A stretch of DNA of 64,000 bases from Planococcus glaciei (GTDB lineage Bacteria > Bacillota > Bacilli > Bacillales_A > Planococcaceae): NCBI RefSeq assembly GCF_900099655.1, contig NZ_FNDC01000001.1, positions 310,001 to 374,000 on the forward strand. The letters run 5' to 3'. Made by a program: the position numbers and the translations under genes. The notes beneath the pieces are model-generated. The model was not told the DNA's origin. It saw nothing but the letters and a program-made list of their open reading frames with translations, and made no database searches. Below, in pieces: positions 44,024 through 52,944 of this stretch; within the stretch, counting starts at the first letter, position 1, and each line of letters begins with the position of its first letter.

Positions 44024-44638
44024 ATGATTTTCCTCATTATCTGGCTTCTTCTGATCGGCTATGCCGCGTTCCTGGCACCGCCCGGCGAAGATCCGGATCC
44101 CGTGTTTTCTAAAATCCTGAGCGGCGACTGGGGCGGCATCGATCCACTCGTGTTCGCAGTCTTCAATTCGCTCGGCCTGTTTCCACTCGTCTTTTTGACC
44201 ATCCTTCTCCTGCACGACCGGCAAAGATGGCCGGCGTGGCCATTCGCCCTGCTGTCGCTCGGGACCGGCGCGTTCTCGCTGTTGCCTTATTTCGCATTCG
44301 GCGACCGGCCGGCGAAAAACCGGACCCGCATCCGCACGCCGAACTGGCTGGTGCGCTTCCTATCGTCCCGTTTCTGGCTCATCGTCCTGATGGTCATGTG
44401 GACCGGCAACCTGTTGACGCTCTTCCAGGGGTTCTCGCTCGCAGCCTACCGGGACGCCTACTTCGCTTCCGGCCTCGTATCCGTCATGACGGCCGACTGG
44501 TTTGTGCTGTGGGGCTTGTCCGTCTACGCTGTCCATCGCTACTTCCCTGATGCGAAAGCAAAAGGCCTGGCGTGGATCCCGATTCTCGGGCCGGTGCTCG
44601 TGTTGTGGCTAAACAAGAAGGATTTACCGACAAAATAA
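44024..44638 (+). CDS. Multi-pass membrane protein, unknown function
   Basis: A 204-residue protein from the ATG at 44024 behind AAAAGGAGTGATGAC. About five hydrophobic segments are visible: IFLIIWLLLIGYAAFL, VFAVFNSLGLFPLVFLTILL, WPFALLSLGTGAFSLLPYF, FWLIVLMVMWTGNLLTLFQG and GLVSVMTADWFVLWGLSVY. The LNKKDLPTK tail is polar. It resembles small DUF families of Bacillales membrane proteins, but I cannot name one. It is a single gene with its own terminator. Confidence 0.7.
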   Translation: MIFLIIWLLLIGYAAFLAPPGEDPDPVFSKILSGDWGGIDPLVFAVFNSLGLFPLVFLTILLLHDRQRWPAWPFALLSLGTGAFSLLPYFAFGDRPAKNRTRIRTPNWLVRFLSSRFWLIVLMVMWTGNLLTLFQGFSLAAYRDAYFASGLVSVMTADWFVLWGLSVYAVHRYFPDAKAKGLAWIPILGPVLVLWLNKKDLPTK

Positions 44639-44654
44639 ACGCAGGACTAATCAG

Positions 44655-44684
44655 AAAGGAGCTCACATTTTGTGAGCTCCTTTT
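44655..44684. terminator. Intrinsic terminator
   Basis: Stem AAAGGAGCTCACA/TGTGAGCTCCTTTT after the membrane protein gene. Confidence 0.88.
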
Positions 44685-44766
44685 CGTATAAGTGACTGGC
44701 GCTGAGATTTATCAATAAATCCTGTATGTGCTCCCGCTTCTTCAAAACAGCAGCCAAACGTTCTCT

Positions 44767-45624
44767 TCACTGTTCCGCTGCATCATCGCTAAGAACATAC
44801 GGATCACAGCTGCTGGGCATTCCGCTTTCAAAACCGGCCATGAACGCGGCCGTTCGCTCGGCTGGCGTGCCATGGTCCTCGTCACCGATCCCTTCAAATT
44901 GACCGGCACCGGATAAAGTCTCCATTGCTTGTTCAACAACAACCGGCTCCAACAATTCAGGGTCATAAGCCGAGTAAGCCCATACGCCGGTCAGACAATC
45001 CGCATTCAGTTCCGTCCTTTTAACGGGCACCAGCCTTTCCTGATCCGCTTGAGAGGACAGCCACCCCCATTCGCCCTGCAGCGAATGGGCGTACACATGA
45101 GCCATGGCAGCCGCTACTGCAAAATTTCCAGCGGCAGCGCCGGCTTCCGGATCCTCATTCGATGCCACTAAGCTTTCCCAGATTTCCATCGCCAGCTCAT
45201 TCGCAAAAACGATCGCATCGTCCTCTGCACAATAGAAGGCATCTTCCGGACCGGTAGTCCCCGTAGAGACGCAACTGCTTGTTTCCGTTTCACCGGCATA
45301 CGGCAGGCTGTAATCGACAACCGGCATATTGTGACCTCCCTGAACCATCAACTCCGCCCACAAGTTATGGACATTATTGATAACCAGATCAAGAAAGCTG
45401 GTCATGGCTGCACTGCTTTTATCCGCCGTATAACCATAGTCCACTGATTCTCCAGGTCCCGCTGCCGGCGCTTTTGGCAGTTCCATCATTTCAAGCTCCC
45501 CGCTTTCTCCCTCCGTTTGCTGTCCGGCATTTTCGGCAGTCGACGTTTCCTGTTCCGGTCCGCATGCCCCCAGCAATAAAACCAACAATGCAACTGCAAG
45601 GAAATTGCTATGCTGTTTAGACAC
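44767..45624 (-). CDS. Lipoprotein related to YpfJ neutral zinc metallopeptidases, active-site Glu missing
   Basis: A 285-residue secreted lipoprotein. It starts at a GTG (45624) behind AAGGGAGAAG. A signal peptide ends in the lipobox LLLGACG, followed by a linker rich in Glu, Thr and Ser. The domain resembles the COG2321 'putative neutral zinc metallopeptidase' family: TSCVSTGTTGPEDAFYCAED, then a helix AMAHVYAHSLQ, then ELNADCLTGVWA. In the family the helix reads HEYGHHVQ; here the catalytic Glu is Val, though two His remain. The Cys pairs suggest disulfides. It may be a non-catalytic relative with a binding or structural role. Confidence 0.7.
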   Translation of the reverse strand: MSKQHSNFLAVALLVLLLGACGPEQETSTAENAGQQTEGESGELEMMELPKAPAAGPGESVDYGYTADKSSAAMTSFLDLVINNVHNLWAELMVQGGHNMPVVDYSLPYAGETETSSCVSTGTTGPEDAFYCAEDDAIVFANELAMEIWESLVASNEDPEAGAAAGNFAVAAAMAHVYAHSLQGEWGWLSSQADQERLVPVKRTELNADCLTGVWAYSAYDPELLEPVVVEQAMETLSGAGQFEGIGDEDHGTPAERTAAFMAGFESGMPSSCDPYVLSDDAAEQ

Positions 45625-46050
45625 GTTAACTTCTCCCTTCCTTAAATTTTTCTTGCTCCTTTGCAACTTAAACTTTCACCTCCGTCTTATGCCGTCCGTA
45701 TTTTAAAAATTTCAGACTGCATCCGTTGTTCCAGAGAGGCTGCTTCTATGTAAAAACCAGTTTCTTTCCAGTATACTATAATTATCTGATTATTTTGATA
45801 AATTTATCGTATTCAAGAAATTACTTCAACTCGCAATCAGCTTTATTGAAAAAACGCACTTCCCTAGTTGATTCTTGCCAGCCGCTGGAAAGGAAAAAAC
45901 AGAAGAAAAAGAAGAAGCCCCAAAAGATCTTAAGAAGCTTCAAGCTGATCGATACTATCCAATTGAATTTTTCAAAATAGGTTTTTCATTGATTTCACCT
46001 CGAACTATAATGAACATACATAAGCGTTAAAATCAGAAGGAGGGATTAGA
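45625..46050. other. AT-rich intergenic region
   Basis: A 426-base AT-rich stretch between divergent genes. A TATAAT box at 46006-46011 may serve the rightward SDR gene. The open frame in the middle, with a poly-Lys run, has no ribosome binding site and looks non-coding. Confidence 0.5.
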
Positions 46051-46824
46051 ATGAATAAACTGATGGAAGGCAAAGCGGGATTGGTGACAGGAGCGGGATC
46101 CGGAATCGGGCGCGGCAGTGCACTGGCATTTGCACAGGCGGGCGCAAAGGTGATGGTCTCGGACAAGAACGAGGACAGCGGCAAGGAAACGGTGCGCCTG
46201 ATCCAACAAGCGGGCGGTACTGCAGCCTTCTTCCGCTGCGACGTATCAAACGAAGACGATGTGAAGGCGTTGGTCGATGAGGCAGTGGCTGAATTCGGCC
46301 GTTTGGATTTCGCCCATAACAATGCCGGAATCACGGCAAAAGTCGCTCCCATCGCAGAATCCGACAGCGCGGACTTTGACCGGGTCATCCAGACGAATTT
46401 GTACGGCACCTATTATTCGATGAAGCATGAAGTGCGGGCCATGCTGAAAACAGGCGGCGGAGCGATCGTCAACACCTCCTCCGGCGCCGGGCTTGAAGGC
46501 GTACAGAACATGATTGACTACGTCGCGTCGAAATTCGGCATCAACGGCATGACCAAAACCGCGGCGCTCGAATACAGCAGGCATGGCATCCGCGTGAACG
46601 CCATCTGCCCCGGCCTCACCGCAACGCTTGACGTCGAAAACTGGTTCGCCGCCGCACCGGAACAGGCAAAAGCCATCACAGCTACCCTTCCTTCCGGCAA
46701 GCTGGCGACACCAAACGATGTGGGCAATGCCGCAGTGTTCCTTTGTTCAGACCTGGCCGGCCAGATCAACGGCGTCACGCTCCCCATTGACGGCGGGTTT
46801 TCGATCGGGAAGTTTCAGGGCTAA
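46051..46824 (+). CDS. Short-chain dehydrogenase/reductase
   Basis: Classical SDR of 257 residues. TGAGSGIGRGSALAF is the cofactor loop, VSDKN follows strand 2 (Asp, suggesting NAD(H)), and HNNAG is near 91. The catalytic Ser is in NTSSGAGLEG and the Tyr/Lys in YVASKFGINGMT. The C-terminus carries the usual DGG (PIDGGFSIGKFQG). It resembles glucose 1-dehydrogenase-type and cyclopentanol-dehydrogenase-type SDRs. Substrate is unknown. The ribosome binding site is AGAAGGAGGG. Confidence 0.85.
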   Translation: MNKLMEGKAGLVTGAGSGIGRGSALAFAQAGAKVMVSDKNEDSGKETVRLIQQAGGTAAFFRCDVSNEDDVKALVDEAVAEFGRLDFAHNNAGITAKVAPIAESDSADFDRVIQTNLYGTYYSMKHEVRAMLKTGGGAIVNTSSGAGLEGVQNMIDYVASKFGINGMTKTAALEYSRHGIRVNAICPGLTATLDVENWFAAAPEQAKAITATLPSGKLATPNDVGNAAVFLCSDLAGQINGVTLPIDGGFSIGKFQG

Positions 46825-46879
46825 TGCCCGAATTTACGGAAACGGAAATAGAAGCTTCACAGCTGAACTGAGATAAAGC

Positions 46880-46913
46880 AAAATGCTTATGGGAACATTC
46901 CGTAAGCATTTTT
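46880..46913. terminator. Intrinsic terminator
   Basis: AAAATGCTTA/TAAGCATTTTT stem, 56 bases past the SDR stop. Confidence 0.75.
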
Positions 46914-47035
46914 ATTTTTCCAAGCAGCAAACACCTGAAAAATTTCAAAATAAAACACAATATACTTTAAATTAGTATAAGTTCACTTTACTTTTATAAC
47001 AACTTGATTTATATTTTTATTAAGAGGTGATGGTT

Positions 47036-47275
47036 ATGAAAAAGAATTTTGGGGATTCGATTTCAAACAAGGTATATGAATATCGGGTGCTTGCCAGAAT
47101 GTCCCAGCAGGAATTAGCAGAAAAAGTCGGGGTTTCCAAACAAACCATCTTCGTCATGGAAAAAGGAAATTATGTTCCGACGCTCCTTTTGGCATTTCGG
47201 ATCGCCGATTTTTTCGAAGTTGAGGTAAACGATGTTTTTACGTATGTGAAAGGAAGTGACCAAGTTGACGAATAA
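47036..47275 (+). CDS. XRE-family helix-turn-helix regulator
   Basis: A 79-residue Cro/C1-type DNA-binding protein from the ATG at 47036 behind AAGAGGTG. The helix-turn-helix is MSQQELAEKVGVSKQTIFVM, followed by EKGNYVPTLLLAFRIADFFEVEVNDVF. It resembles the small YozG/YgzD-type regulators that precede DUF2178-like membrane proteins. The next gene starts inside its 3' end, so the two are translationally coupled. Confidence 0.85.
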   Translation: MKKNFGDSISNKVYEYRVLARMSQQELAEKVGVSKQTIFVMEKGNYVPTLLLAFRIADFFEVEVNDVFTYVKGSDQVDE

Positions 47276-47616
47276 TTTTGAAGCGGTCTCTAACGCCATT
47301 TTTCATCCGTTGAAGTCCTGGGCCGGAACAATCCACAGGGAATTGGAATATGCTCATCAGCAGCGGGTTTGTCCTGCTGATGATCGCCTGTATCCTGGCT
47401 TACGCTTTTTACAAGAAAATCGGGAGCGAAGATGAACGGACAAAGCAAATATCGTTGAACAGTGCATTTATCCTTTTATGCGTCGTCATTTTGTGCGACA
47501 TGATTTTCCCGAAAGAATACATGTGGCAAATTTTCTTTCTATACAAGTATTCGTTTGCGATTCTTGCGGCAGGCATCTACTTAGCAGTCCGGTACAAAAA
47601 AGATTTTCTCAGCTGA
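47265..47616 (+). pseudogene. DUF2178-like membrane protein, probable frameshift
   Basis: The expected partner of the XRE regulator. A TTG at 47265 after GGAAG opens a frame (LTNNFEAVSNAIFHPLKSWA) that loses sense near 47330. The membrane part (LISSGFVLLMIACILAYAFY, then SEDERTKQISL and YSFAILAAGIYLAVRYKKDF) lies in the +1 frame from about 47340 to 47616. Either one base is lost or gained near 47330-47350, or a shorter 88-residue protein starts at the ATG at 47350 behind AGGGA. Three membrane helices are visible. Confidence 0.55.
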
Positions 47617-47637
47617 TTAAGGGAAATCCCAAAAACG

Positions 47638-47667
47638 AAAAAGGCACCGCTCCATGCGATGCCTTTT
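47638..47667 (+). terminator. Intrinsic terminator
   Basis: AAAAGGCA/TGCCTTTT stem after the DUF2178-like gene. Confidence 0.7.
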
Positions 47668-47755
47668 CTTTATTGTTTCCGGTTATCCACAAGAAGGCAG
47701 CATCGTTACGGTGCTGTCCTTAGCCTGCCTATATTCCGGCTACACAAAAAAACGT

Positions 47756-48373
47756 TCAGTTCAGTCCTTCAAACAGCAAGACCCGGGCAGGTGAAGCATC
47801 CGTGCCGAGCAGTTTCAAAGGAGCCGCAACCATGAAGTATTCGCCTTGCTCAACGTCCTTCAGGCGCAGTCCTTCAATAATGATGATGTCGTTCCCGAAC
47901 AAGGTTTTATGCGTCGGATGCCCTTCCTGGCTTCTTTCAACTCCAAGCGCATCGGTGCCGACGCCCCGGATGCCGATTTCAGCCAGATAATCCGCGCCGT
48001 CTTTCGCCAGGAAGACAAAATCAAAATCAAACGTGTCCACAAACGAATTTCTTGTTTTGAACAAAACAAAGTCATCCTTTTCGAGGCCGAAGCCTTCCAG
48101 GTCCGCTTTTGAAACCCCATCCTCCACTCCGGTCAGATCCAGCACTTTGCATGGCCCCACCAATTTGTCCATCGGAACCGACTCAAACGTTTCCCCATCT
48201 TCCACCATGTGAAGCGGTGCATCGATATGGGTGCCGGTATGGACATCGAGTTCCAAACGCGTTTCGGTGACATAGCCGTTTGTCTGCCGATTGAGTTTCG
48301 GCTGTTTCTCCGGTTTGTTTTTGTAGACGGTCATGCCTTCATAAATCGAACTTGTGATATCGTACATTTTCAT
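47756..48373 (-). CDS. Cyclase/kynurenine formamidase-like hydrolase
   Basis: A 205-residue metal-dependent hydrolase of the cyclase family (PF04199). The signature HTGTHIDAPLHM is near residues 47-58, with VLDLTGV before the second strand pair, GVGTDALGVE near 140 and HKTLFGNDIIIIEGLRL. In this family KynB hydrolyses N-formylkynurenine. No tryptophan-degradation genes are adjacent, so the substrate is open. The ATG at 48373 has AAAGGGTTG upstream. Confidence 0.83.
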   Translation of the reverse strand: MKMYDITSSIYEGMTVYKNKPEKQPKLNRQTNGYVTETRLELDVHTGTHIDAPLHMVEDGETFESVPMDKLVGPCKVLDLTGVEDGVSKADLEGFGLEKDDFVLFKTRNSFVDTFDFDFVFLAKDGADYLAEIGIRGVGTDALGVERSQEGHPTHKTLFGNDIIIIEGLRLKDVEQGEYFMVAAPLKLLGTDASPARVLLFEGLN

Positions 48374-48590
48374 CAAATCAACCCTTTCATAATGGATAGC
48401 TGTATACCTACCTTCGCATGACCCAGCGCGAACTGTCCAGTGCAACATCCAAATATATTTCCTTCAGAACGCGGCACCCAACAAATCAATTCATATTTTC
48501 CAAGTCCTTCCCTACCATTGGAGCGTATAAATCTTTATACTATAACCTGTTGCTACATCCATTCAGGATGAATTTAGGAGGATTTACAGT

Positions 48591-50108
48591 ATGAACAATC
48601 AAAGTCCCATCACAGGATCCAATCCGGAAAGTGGTTCTGTCGAACTTCAAAACGAGTGGTCCATGGAAGACATGACCCTTGTGTTATTTGGCGCAACGGG
48701 CGACCTGGCGAAGCGGAAATTGTTTCCCGCCCTCTATAATTTATACCTTGACGGCAAATTGCCTGCCAAACTCTCCATCATCGGTTTGGGGAGAAAATAC
48801 ATTTCAGACGAGGACTTTCAGTCGAATGTGGAAAAAGCGCTTCGCGCCTATTCCAGAAGAAGCGTCCAAGCTTCAAACCTGCCGGATTTTTTATCAAAAT
48901 TCCGCTATTTCACGTTTGACGCGACAATTAAAGAATCTTACGAGAAGCTGCTGGAACTGGTCGAGAGCCGGGAAAACGAACTCGGAATTCCGCAAAATCG
49001 GCTGTTCTATTTGTCCGTGGCGCCAAGTCTAGTGGACGTAATCACGACCAACCTCCACGCAAGCGGCCTGGACCAAAACGAAGGCTGGAAACGCCTGATC
49101 ATTGAAAAGCCGTTCGGGAGCAATGTAAAGACGGCCAGACGATTAAACGATAAATTACGGAAAACCTTCAGCGAAGAGGAAATTTACCGAATCGACCACT
49201 ACCTGGGGAAACCGATGGTGCAAAGCCTCAATACCTTGATCTTGGCGAATCCCGTGCTGGACTCCTTGCTGGACCAAAAACTGATTTCCAATGTCCAGAT
49301 TACGGCAAGCGAAGTGGTAGGCGTGGAAACCCGGGCGGATTATTACGATAAAGCCGGAGCGATCCGGGACATGGTCCAAAACCACCTACTTCAGCTGGTC
49401 ATGATGGCGGCCCTTTACCTGCCGGAGAACCTGGCGGAAAACAAGAGCCGGGCCAAGAAAACCGGAATCATCGAATCTCTTCGGCCGATTCCGAAAGAAG
49501 AAGCCCATCAGCACGTGGTCCGCGGCCAGTATGAAGCCGGGGAAATCCATGACGTCCCGGTCATCGGCTATACAGAGGAACAAGGCGTTGGCGCTTCCTC
49601 AAAAAATGACACGTATTTTGCGGCGCGTCTCGCGATCGACCATCCTTCCTGGGAAGGCATCCCGTTTTATATCCGCACCGGGAAGCGGATGGACAAGAAG
49701 TCCACACAGATCGTCGTCGAATTCAAACACAAAATGGTCGATCCCGATCGATTGCCGGGAACATCTCCGAACTTGCTGGTGCTCGAAATCAGCCCGAACG
49801 AAAGCATTTCGCTGCGCGTCAATTTGAAAGAGCCTTCCGACAATCAGTTCAAGCCGGTGTGGATCGACTTCTCGACCAATTCGGAAAACCAGCCGGAAGC
49901 CTATGAACTGCTGCTGTTTGACGCCATCCTCGGCGATTCGACCTTTTTCGCACACTGGAAAGAAGTCGAGCTTTCCTGGGAATGGATCGAGCCGCTGCTG
50001 GAGGCCTATCAGGAAGATCTGCTGCCTTTGCATCCTTACCGCGCAGGTTCAACAGGTCCTGAAGCTGCAGATGAGCTGCTGCAAAAAGGCCAGCACAAAT
50101 GGTGGTAA
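48591..50108 (+). CDS. zwf: Glucose-6-phosphate 1-dehydrogenase
   Basis: A 505-residue NADP-dependent enzyme at the entry of the oxidative pentose-phosphate pathway. The cofactor loop LFGATGDLAKRKLFP is near residues 32-46. The substrate-binding signature RIDHYLGKP is near 200-208, with the catalytic His region nearby. IEKPFGSN and the RAGSTGPEAADELL C-terminus are typical. gnd follows 68 bases later in the same direction, so one operon feeds ribulose-5-phosphate and NADPH. The ribosome binding site is TTAGGAGG. Confidence 0.96.
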   Translation: MNNQSPITGSNPESGSVELQNEWSMEDMTLVLFGATGDLAKRKLFPALYNLYLDGKLPAKLSIIGLGRKYISDEDFQSNVEKALRAYSRRSVQASNLPDFLSKFRYFTFDATIKESYEKLLELVESRENELGIPQNRLFYLSVAPSLVDVITTNLHASGLDQNEGWKRLIIEKPFGSNVKTARRLNDKLRKTFSEEEIYRIDHYLGKPMVQSLNTLILANPVLDSLLDQKLISNVQITASEVVGVETRADYYDKAGAIRDMVQNHLLQLVMMAALYLPENLAENKSRAKKTGIIESLRPIPKEEAHQHVVRGQYEAGEIHDVPVIGYTEEQGVGASSKNDTYFAARLAIDHPSWEGIPFYIRTGKRMDKKSTQIVVEFKHKMVDPDRLPGTSPNLLVLEISPNESISLRVNLKEPSDNQFKPVWIDFSTNSENQPEAYELLLFDAILGDSTFFAHWKEVELSWEWIEPLLEAYQEDLLPLHPYRAGSTGPEAADELLQKGQHKWW

Positions 50109-50176
50109 AACGAATCGTTTAATCCAATACCGGAATTCGGTGTTCGAAAAATCATAAAAGAATGGAGCTGGATAAC

Positions 50177-51589
50177 ATGAAACAGCAAATCGGCGTGATC
50201 GGTTTGGGCGTAATGGGCACAAACCTCGCATTGAATATGGAAAGCAAAGGCTATTCGGTAGCCGTCTACGACTATTGGACAGAACGGGTCGACGGGCTGT
50301 CCGTCAACGAGGCGAAGGGAAAAAACATTCAAGGCGCCTACAGCATCGAAGAATTCGTTGCGTCCCTGGAAACGCCCCGCAAGATTTTATTGATGGTCCA
50401 GGCGGGAGACACGACCGATACGGTGATTGAATCGCTCATCCCCCACCTTCAAAAAGGGGATATCCTGATGGACGGTGGAAATTCGTTCTTCAAAGACACC
50501 AACCGGCGGACGGCGGCCATCGAAGAAGCCGGCCTGCATTTTATCGGCGCCGGCATTTCCGGCGGCGAGGAAGGCGCCCGCAACGGCCCTTCCATCATGC
50601 CGGGCGGATCGAAAGAGGCCTACGAACAGGTCCAGCCGATCCTTGATGCCATTGCCGCAAAAGTGGACGGCACGCCTTGCAGCACGTATATGGGCCCTCT
50701 TGGTGCCGGCCATTATGTCAAGATGGTCCATAACGGCATCGAATACGGCGACATGCAGCTGATTTCCGAAGCGTACTTCATCATGAAACAGGCATTCGGC
50801 CTGAGCGCCGATGAAATGCAGGGCATCTTTGCAGAATGGAACAAAGGGGAACTGGACAGTTACCTCATCGAAATCACGGCAGACATTTTGGCTAAAAAAG
50901 ATGACGAAACCGGCAATCCGCTTGTTGATCAGGTACTGGACGCAGCCGAACAGAAAGGGACCGGGAAATGGACAAGCCAAAATGCATTGGATTTAGGGGT
51001 CTCCCTTCCAATCGTGACAGAATCGGTATTTGCCCGGTTCATCTCTGCCATCAAGGATGAACGCGTCGCGGCAAGCAAGATCTTGAAAGGCCCTGAAGCG
51101 GAAAAGCCGGCAGGAGATTCCGAGGAATTGATCGAAGCCATCCGCCAAGCGCTGTATATGAGCAAGATCTGCTCGTATGCCCAAGGCTTTGCCCAGATGC
51201 GCGCCGCTTCCGACGAATACGGCTGGAACATTCCCTACGGCGATGTCGCGATGATTTTCCGCGGCGGCTGCATCATCCGGGCACAGTTCCTGCAAAAGAT
51301 CAAAGAGGCGTTCGACCGCAATCCCGAACTGCCTAACCTTTTGGTGGATCCGTACTTCCAGGGAATCGTCGAAGAGTACCAGCAATCCCTCCGCAAAGTG
51401 CTGACCTTGGCCATCCAGCAAGGCATTCCGGCGCCTGCTTTCTCAAGCGCCCTGGCTTACTTTGACAGCTACCGTTCTGCGGTATTGCCTGCCAACATGA
51501 TTCAGGCACAGCGCGATTACTTCGGTGCCCATACCTACAAGCGCACCGACAAAGAAGGCACGTTCCATACGGATTGGTCAGCTAACTGA
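50177..51589 (+). CDS. gnd: 6-phosphogluconate dehydrogenase (decarboxylating)
   Basis: A 470-residue NADP-dependent enzyme from the ATG at 50177 (GGAG nine bases upstream); an ATG at 50162 would add five residues. [20 protein letters not shown] is the nucleotide fold, and [20 protein letters not shown] the substrate loop. [19 protein letters not shown] contains the catalytic Lys and His-Asn. The C-terminal [15 protein letters not shown] contacts the neighbouring subunit. It is the partner of zwf just upstream. Confidence 0.96.
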   Translation: MKQQIGVIGLGVMGTNLALNMESKGYSVAVYDYWTERVDGLSVNEAKGKNIQGAYSIEEFVASLETPRKILLMVQAGDTTDTVIESLIPHLQKGDILMDGGNSFFKDTNRRTAAIEEAGLHFIGAGISGGEEGARNGPSIMPGGSKEAYEQVQPILDAIAAKVDGTPCSTYMGPLGAGHYVKMVHNGIEYGDMQLISEAYFIMKQAFGLSADEMQGIFAEWNKGELDSYLIEITADILAKKDDETGNPLVDQVLDAAEQKGTGKWTSQNALDLGVSLPIVTESVFARFISAIKDERVAASKILKGPEAEKPAGDSEELIEAIRQALYMSKICSYAQGFAQMRAASDEYGWNIPYGDVAMIFRGGCIIRAQFLQKIKEAFDRNPELPNLLVDPYFQGIVEEYQQSLRKVLTLAIQQGIPAPAFSSALAYFDSYRSAVLPANMIQAQRDYFGAHTYKRTDKEGTFHTDWSAN

Positions 51590-51635
51590 TCCGTATCTCC
51601 CTGGGGAGAATCAAAGAAAATCGCATGAATAATTA

Positions 51636-51697
51636 AAACAGCACGCGGATGCATCTGGCCTTTGGGGCCTTGATGATGCATCTGCGTGCTGTTTTTT
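51636..51697. terminator. Strong bidirectional terminator
   Basis: Long stem AAAACAGCACGC-GATGCATC with its complement, flanked by A- and T-runs, between convergent genes. Confidence 0.9.
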
Positions 51698-51730
51698 ATT
51701 TTAAGAATGAAAAGCCAATAACCGGCGAAG

Positions 51731-52681
51731 TTACTCGAACAACGGGCTGACCGGCTTTTCGTTGTGGACGTGCTCAATCGCTTCCGCCAATAGCGGCGCA
51801 ACCGAAAGGATCGTCATTTTGGAAAGGCGCTTCTCCTCAGGAATCCGGATGGTGTTGGTGACGACCAGCTCCGTGATGGCCGATTCTTCAATCCGTTGAA
51901 TGGCGGGGCCAGACAACACGCCGTGTGTGCAGCACGCATAAACGGCTTTTGCGCCGTTTTCAACAAGGACATTGGCAGCCACAGCGACTGTGGAGGCGGT
52001 ATCAATGATATCCACAATGATGATGACGTTCTTGTCCTGGATATTCCCGACAATATTTATTGTTTCAGGCTGTCCCGGACGCATCCGGCGCTTGTCGATA
52101 AAGCCGATCGGCACGTCCAGGTGGTTCGCAAGTTTTCGGGCTCTGCCCAATCCTCCGTTGTCCGGAGCAACGACTATCGCGTTTTCCAGGTTCTTGTTGT
52201 GCAAATGCTCCGCCAAAACCGTTCCGCCGAGCAATTGGTCCACTGGGATATCAAAGAATCCCTGGAGCTGCGGCGCGTGAAGGTCCATCGTAATCACACG
52301 GGTAGCCCCTGCTTTTTCCAGCATATTGGCCACCAGTTTTGCCGTGATCGGCTCACGCGAACTCGCTTTCCGGTCCTGCCGCGCATAGCCATAATACGGA
52401 ATAACCACCGCGATGCTTTCCGCAGATGCCCGCTTCAGCGCATCAATCATGATCAACAGTTCCATGATGTGCTCATTTCCCGGCTGGGATGTCGACTGGA
52501 CCAAAAACACTTCCGCCCCTCGGACGCTTTCCTCGATATTGATCTGGACTTCCCCGTCGCTAAAGCGTGTAATGGAACTTTTGCCGAGCTCACATCCAAG
52601 CAGCTCGGCGATTTCCTGAGCCAGCTCCGGGTTTGAATTCAAGGTGAAGAGCTTAAAGTTTTTTCTTAATTGATATGGCAA
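51731..52681 (-). CDS. Ribose-phosphate pyrophosphokinase paralog (divergent active site)
   Basis: A 316-residue PRPP synthetase homolog of full length, starting at a TTG behind GGAGGAGG. The flexible-loop region [18 protein letters not shown] and [19 protein letters not shown] are kept. However, the PPi-loop DHGG is VAPDNGG (His to Asn), and the PRPP-binding DDIIDTAGT reads VDIIDTAST (first Asp to Val, Gly to Ser). B. subtilis Prs has the canonical forms. It may be a weakly active or regulatory paralog, with the main prs elsewhere. It has no operon partners. Confidence 0.85.
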   Translation of the reverse strand: MPYQLRKNFKLFTLNSNPELAQEIAELLGCELGKSSITRFSDGEVQINIEESVRGAEVFLVQSTSQPGNEHIMELLIMIDALKRASAESIAVVIPYYGYARQDRKASSREPITAKLVANMLEKAGATRVITMDLHAPQLQGFFDIPVDQLLGGTVLAEHLHNKNLENAIVVAPDNGGLGRARKLANHLDVPIGFIDKRRMRPGQPETINIVGNIQDKNVIIIVDIIDTASTVAVAANVLVENGAKAVYACCTHGVLSGPAIQRIEESAITELVVTNTIRIPEEKRLSKMTILSVAPLLAEAIEHVHNEKPVSPLFE

Positions 52682-52870
52682 TGTGTGGTCCTCCTCCGCA
52701 TAAACTCTTTTCGTAAAAGCTGATAGCTGACCTTTTATTTTGAAGGTTCATGAACATGCATATAACTTGCAGCAGCTGATTTTATAATACCTTTTTGATA
52801 GCGTAATAGCCAACAGTTAAAAGGGATTTTCAGTTTTGATGAATGGGAATAGGTGGTTTCTTATAAAATT

Positions 52871-52916
52871 AAAAAAGCAGCCCTTCCCCGTAGAAGGAGA
52901 AATTGGCTGCTTTTTT
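52871..52916. terminator. Intrinsic terminator
   Basis: AAAAAAGCAGCC/GGCTGCTTTTTT stem past the nucleoside transporter gene (minus strand). Confidence 0.85.
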
Positions 52917-52944
52917 CATGGCTTTTTCTTAACTTAATGTTCAA

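Noticed and set aside
45726-45980. 84-codon frame with a poly-lysine run
   Set aside because: Low-complexity AT-rich sequence without a ribosome binding site; likely intergenic.
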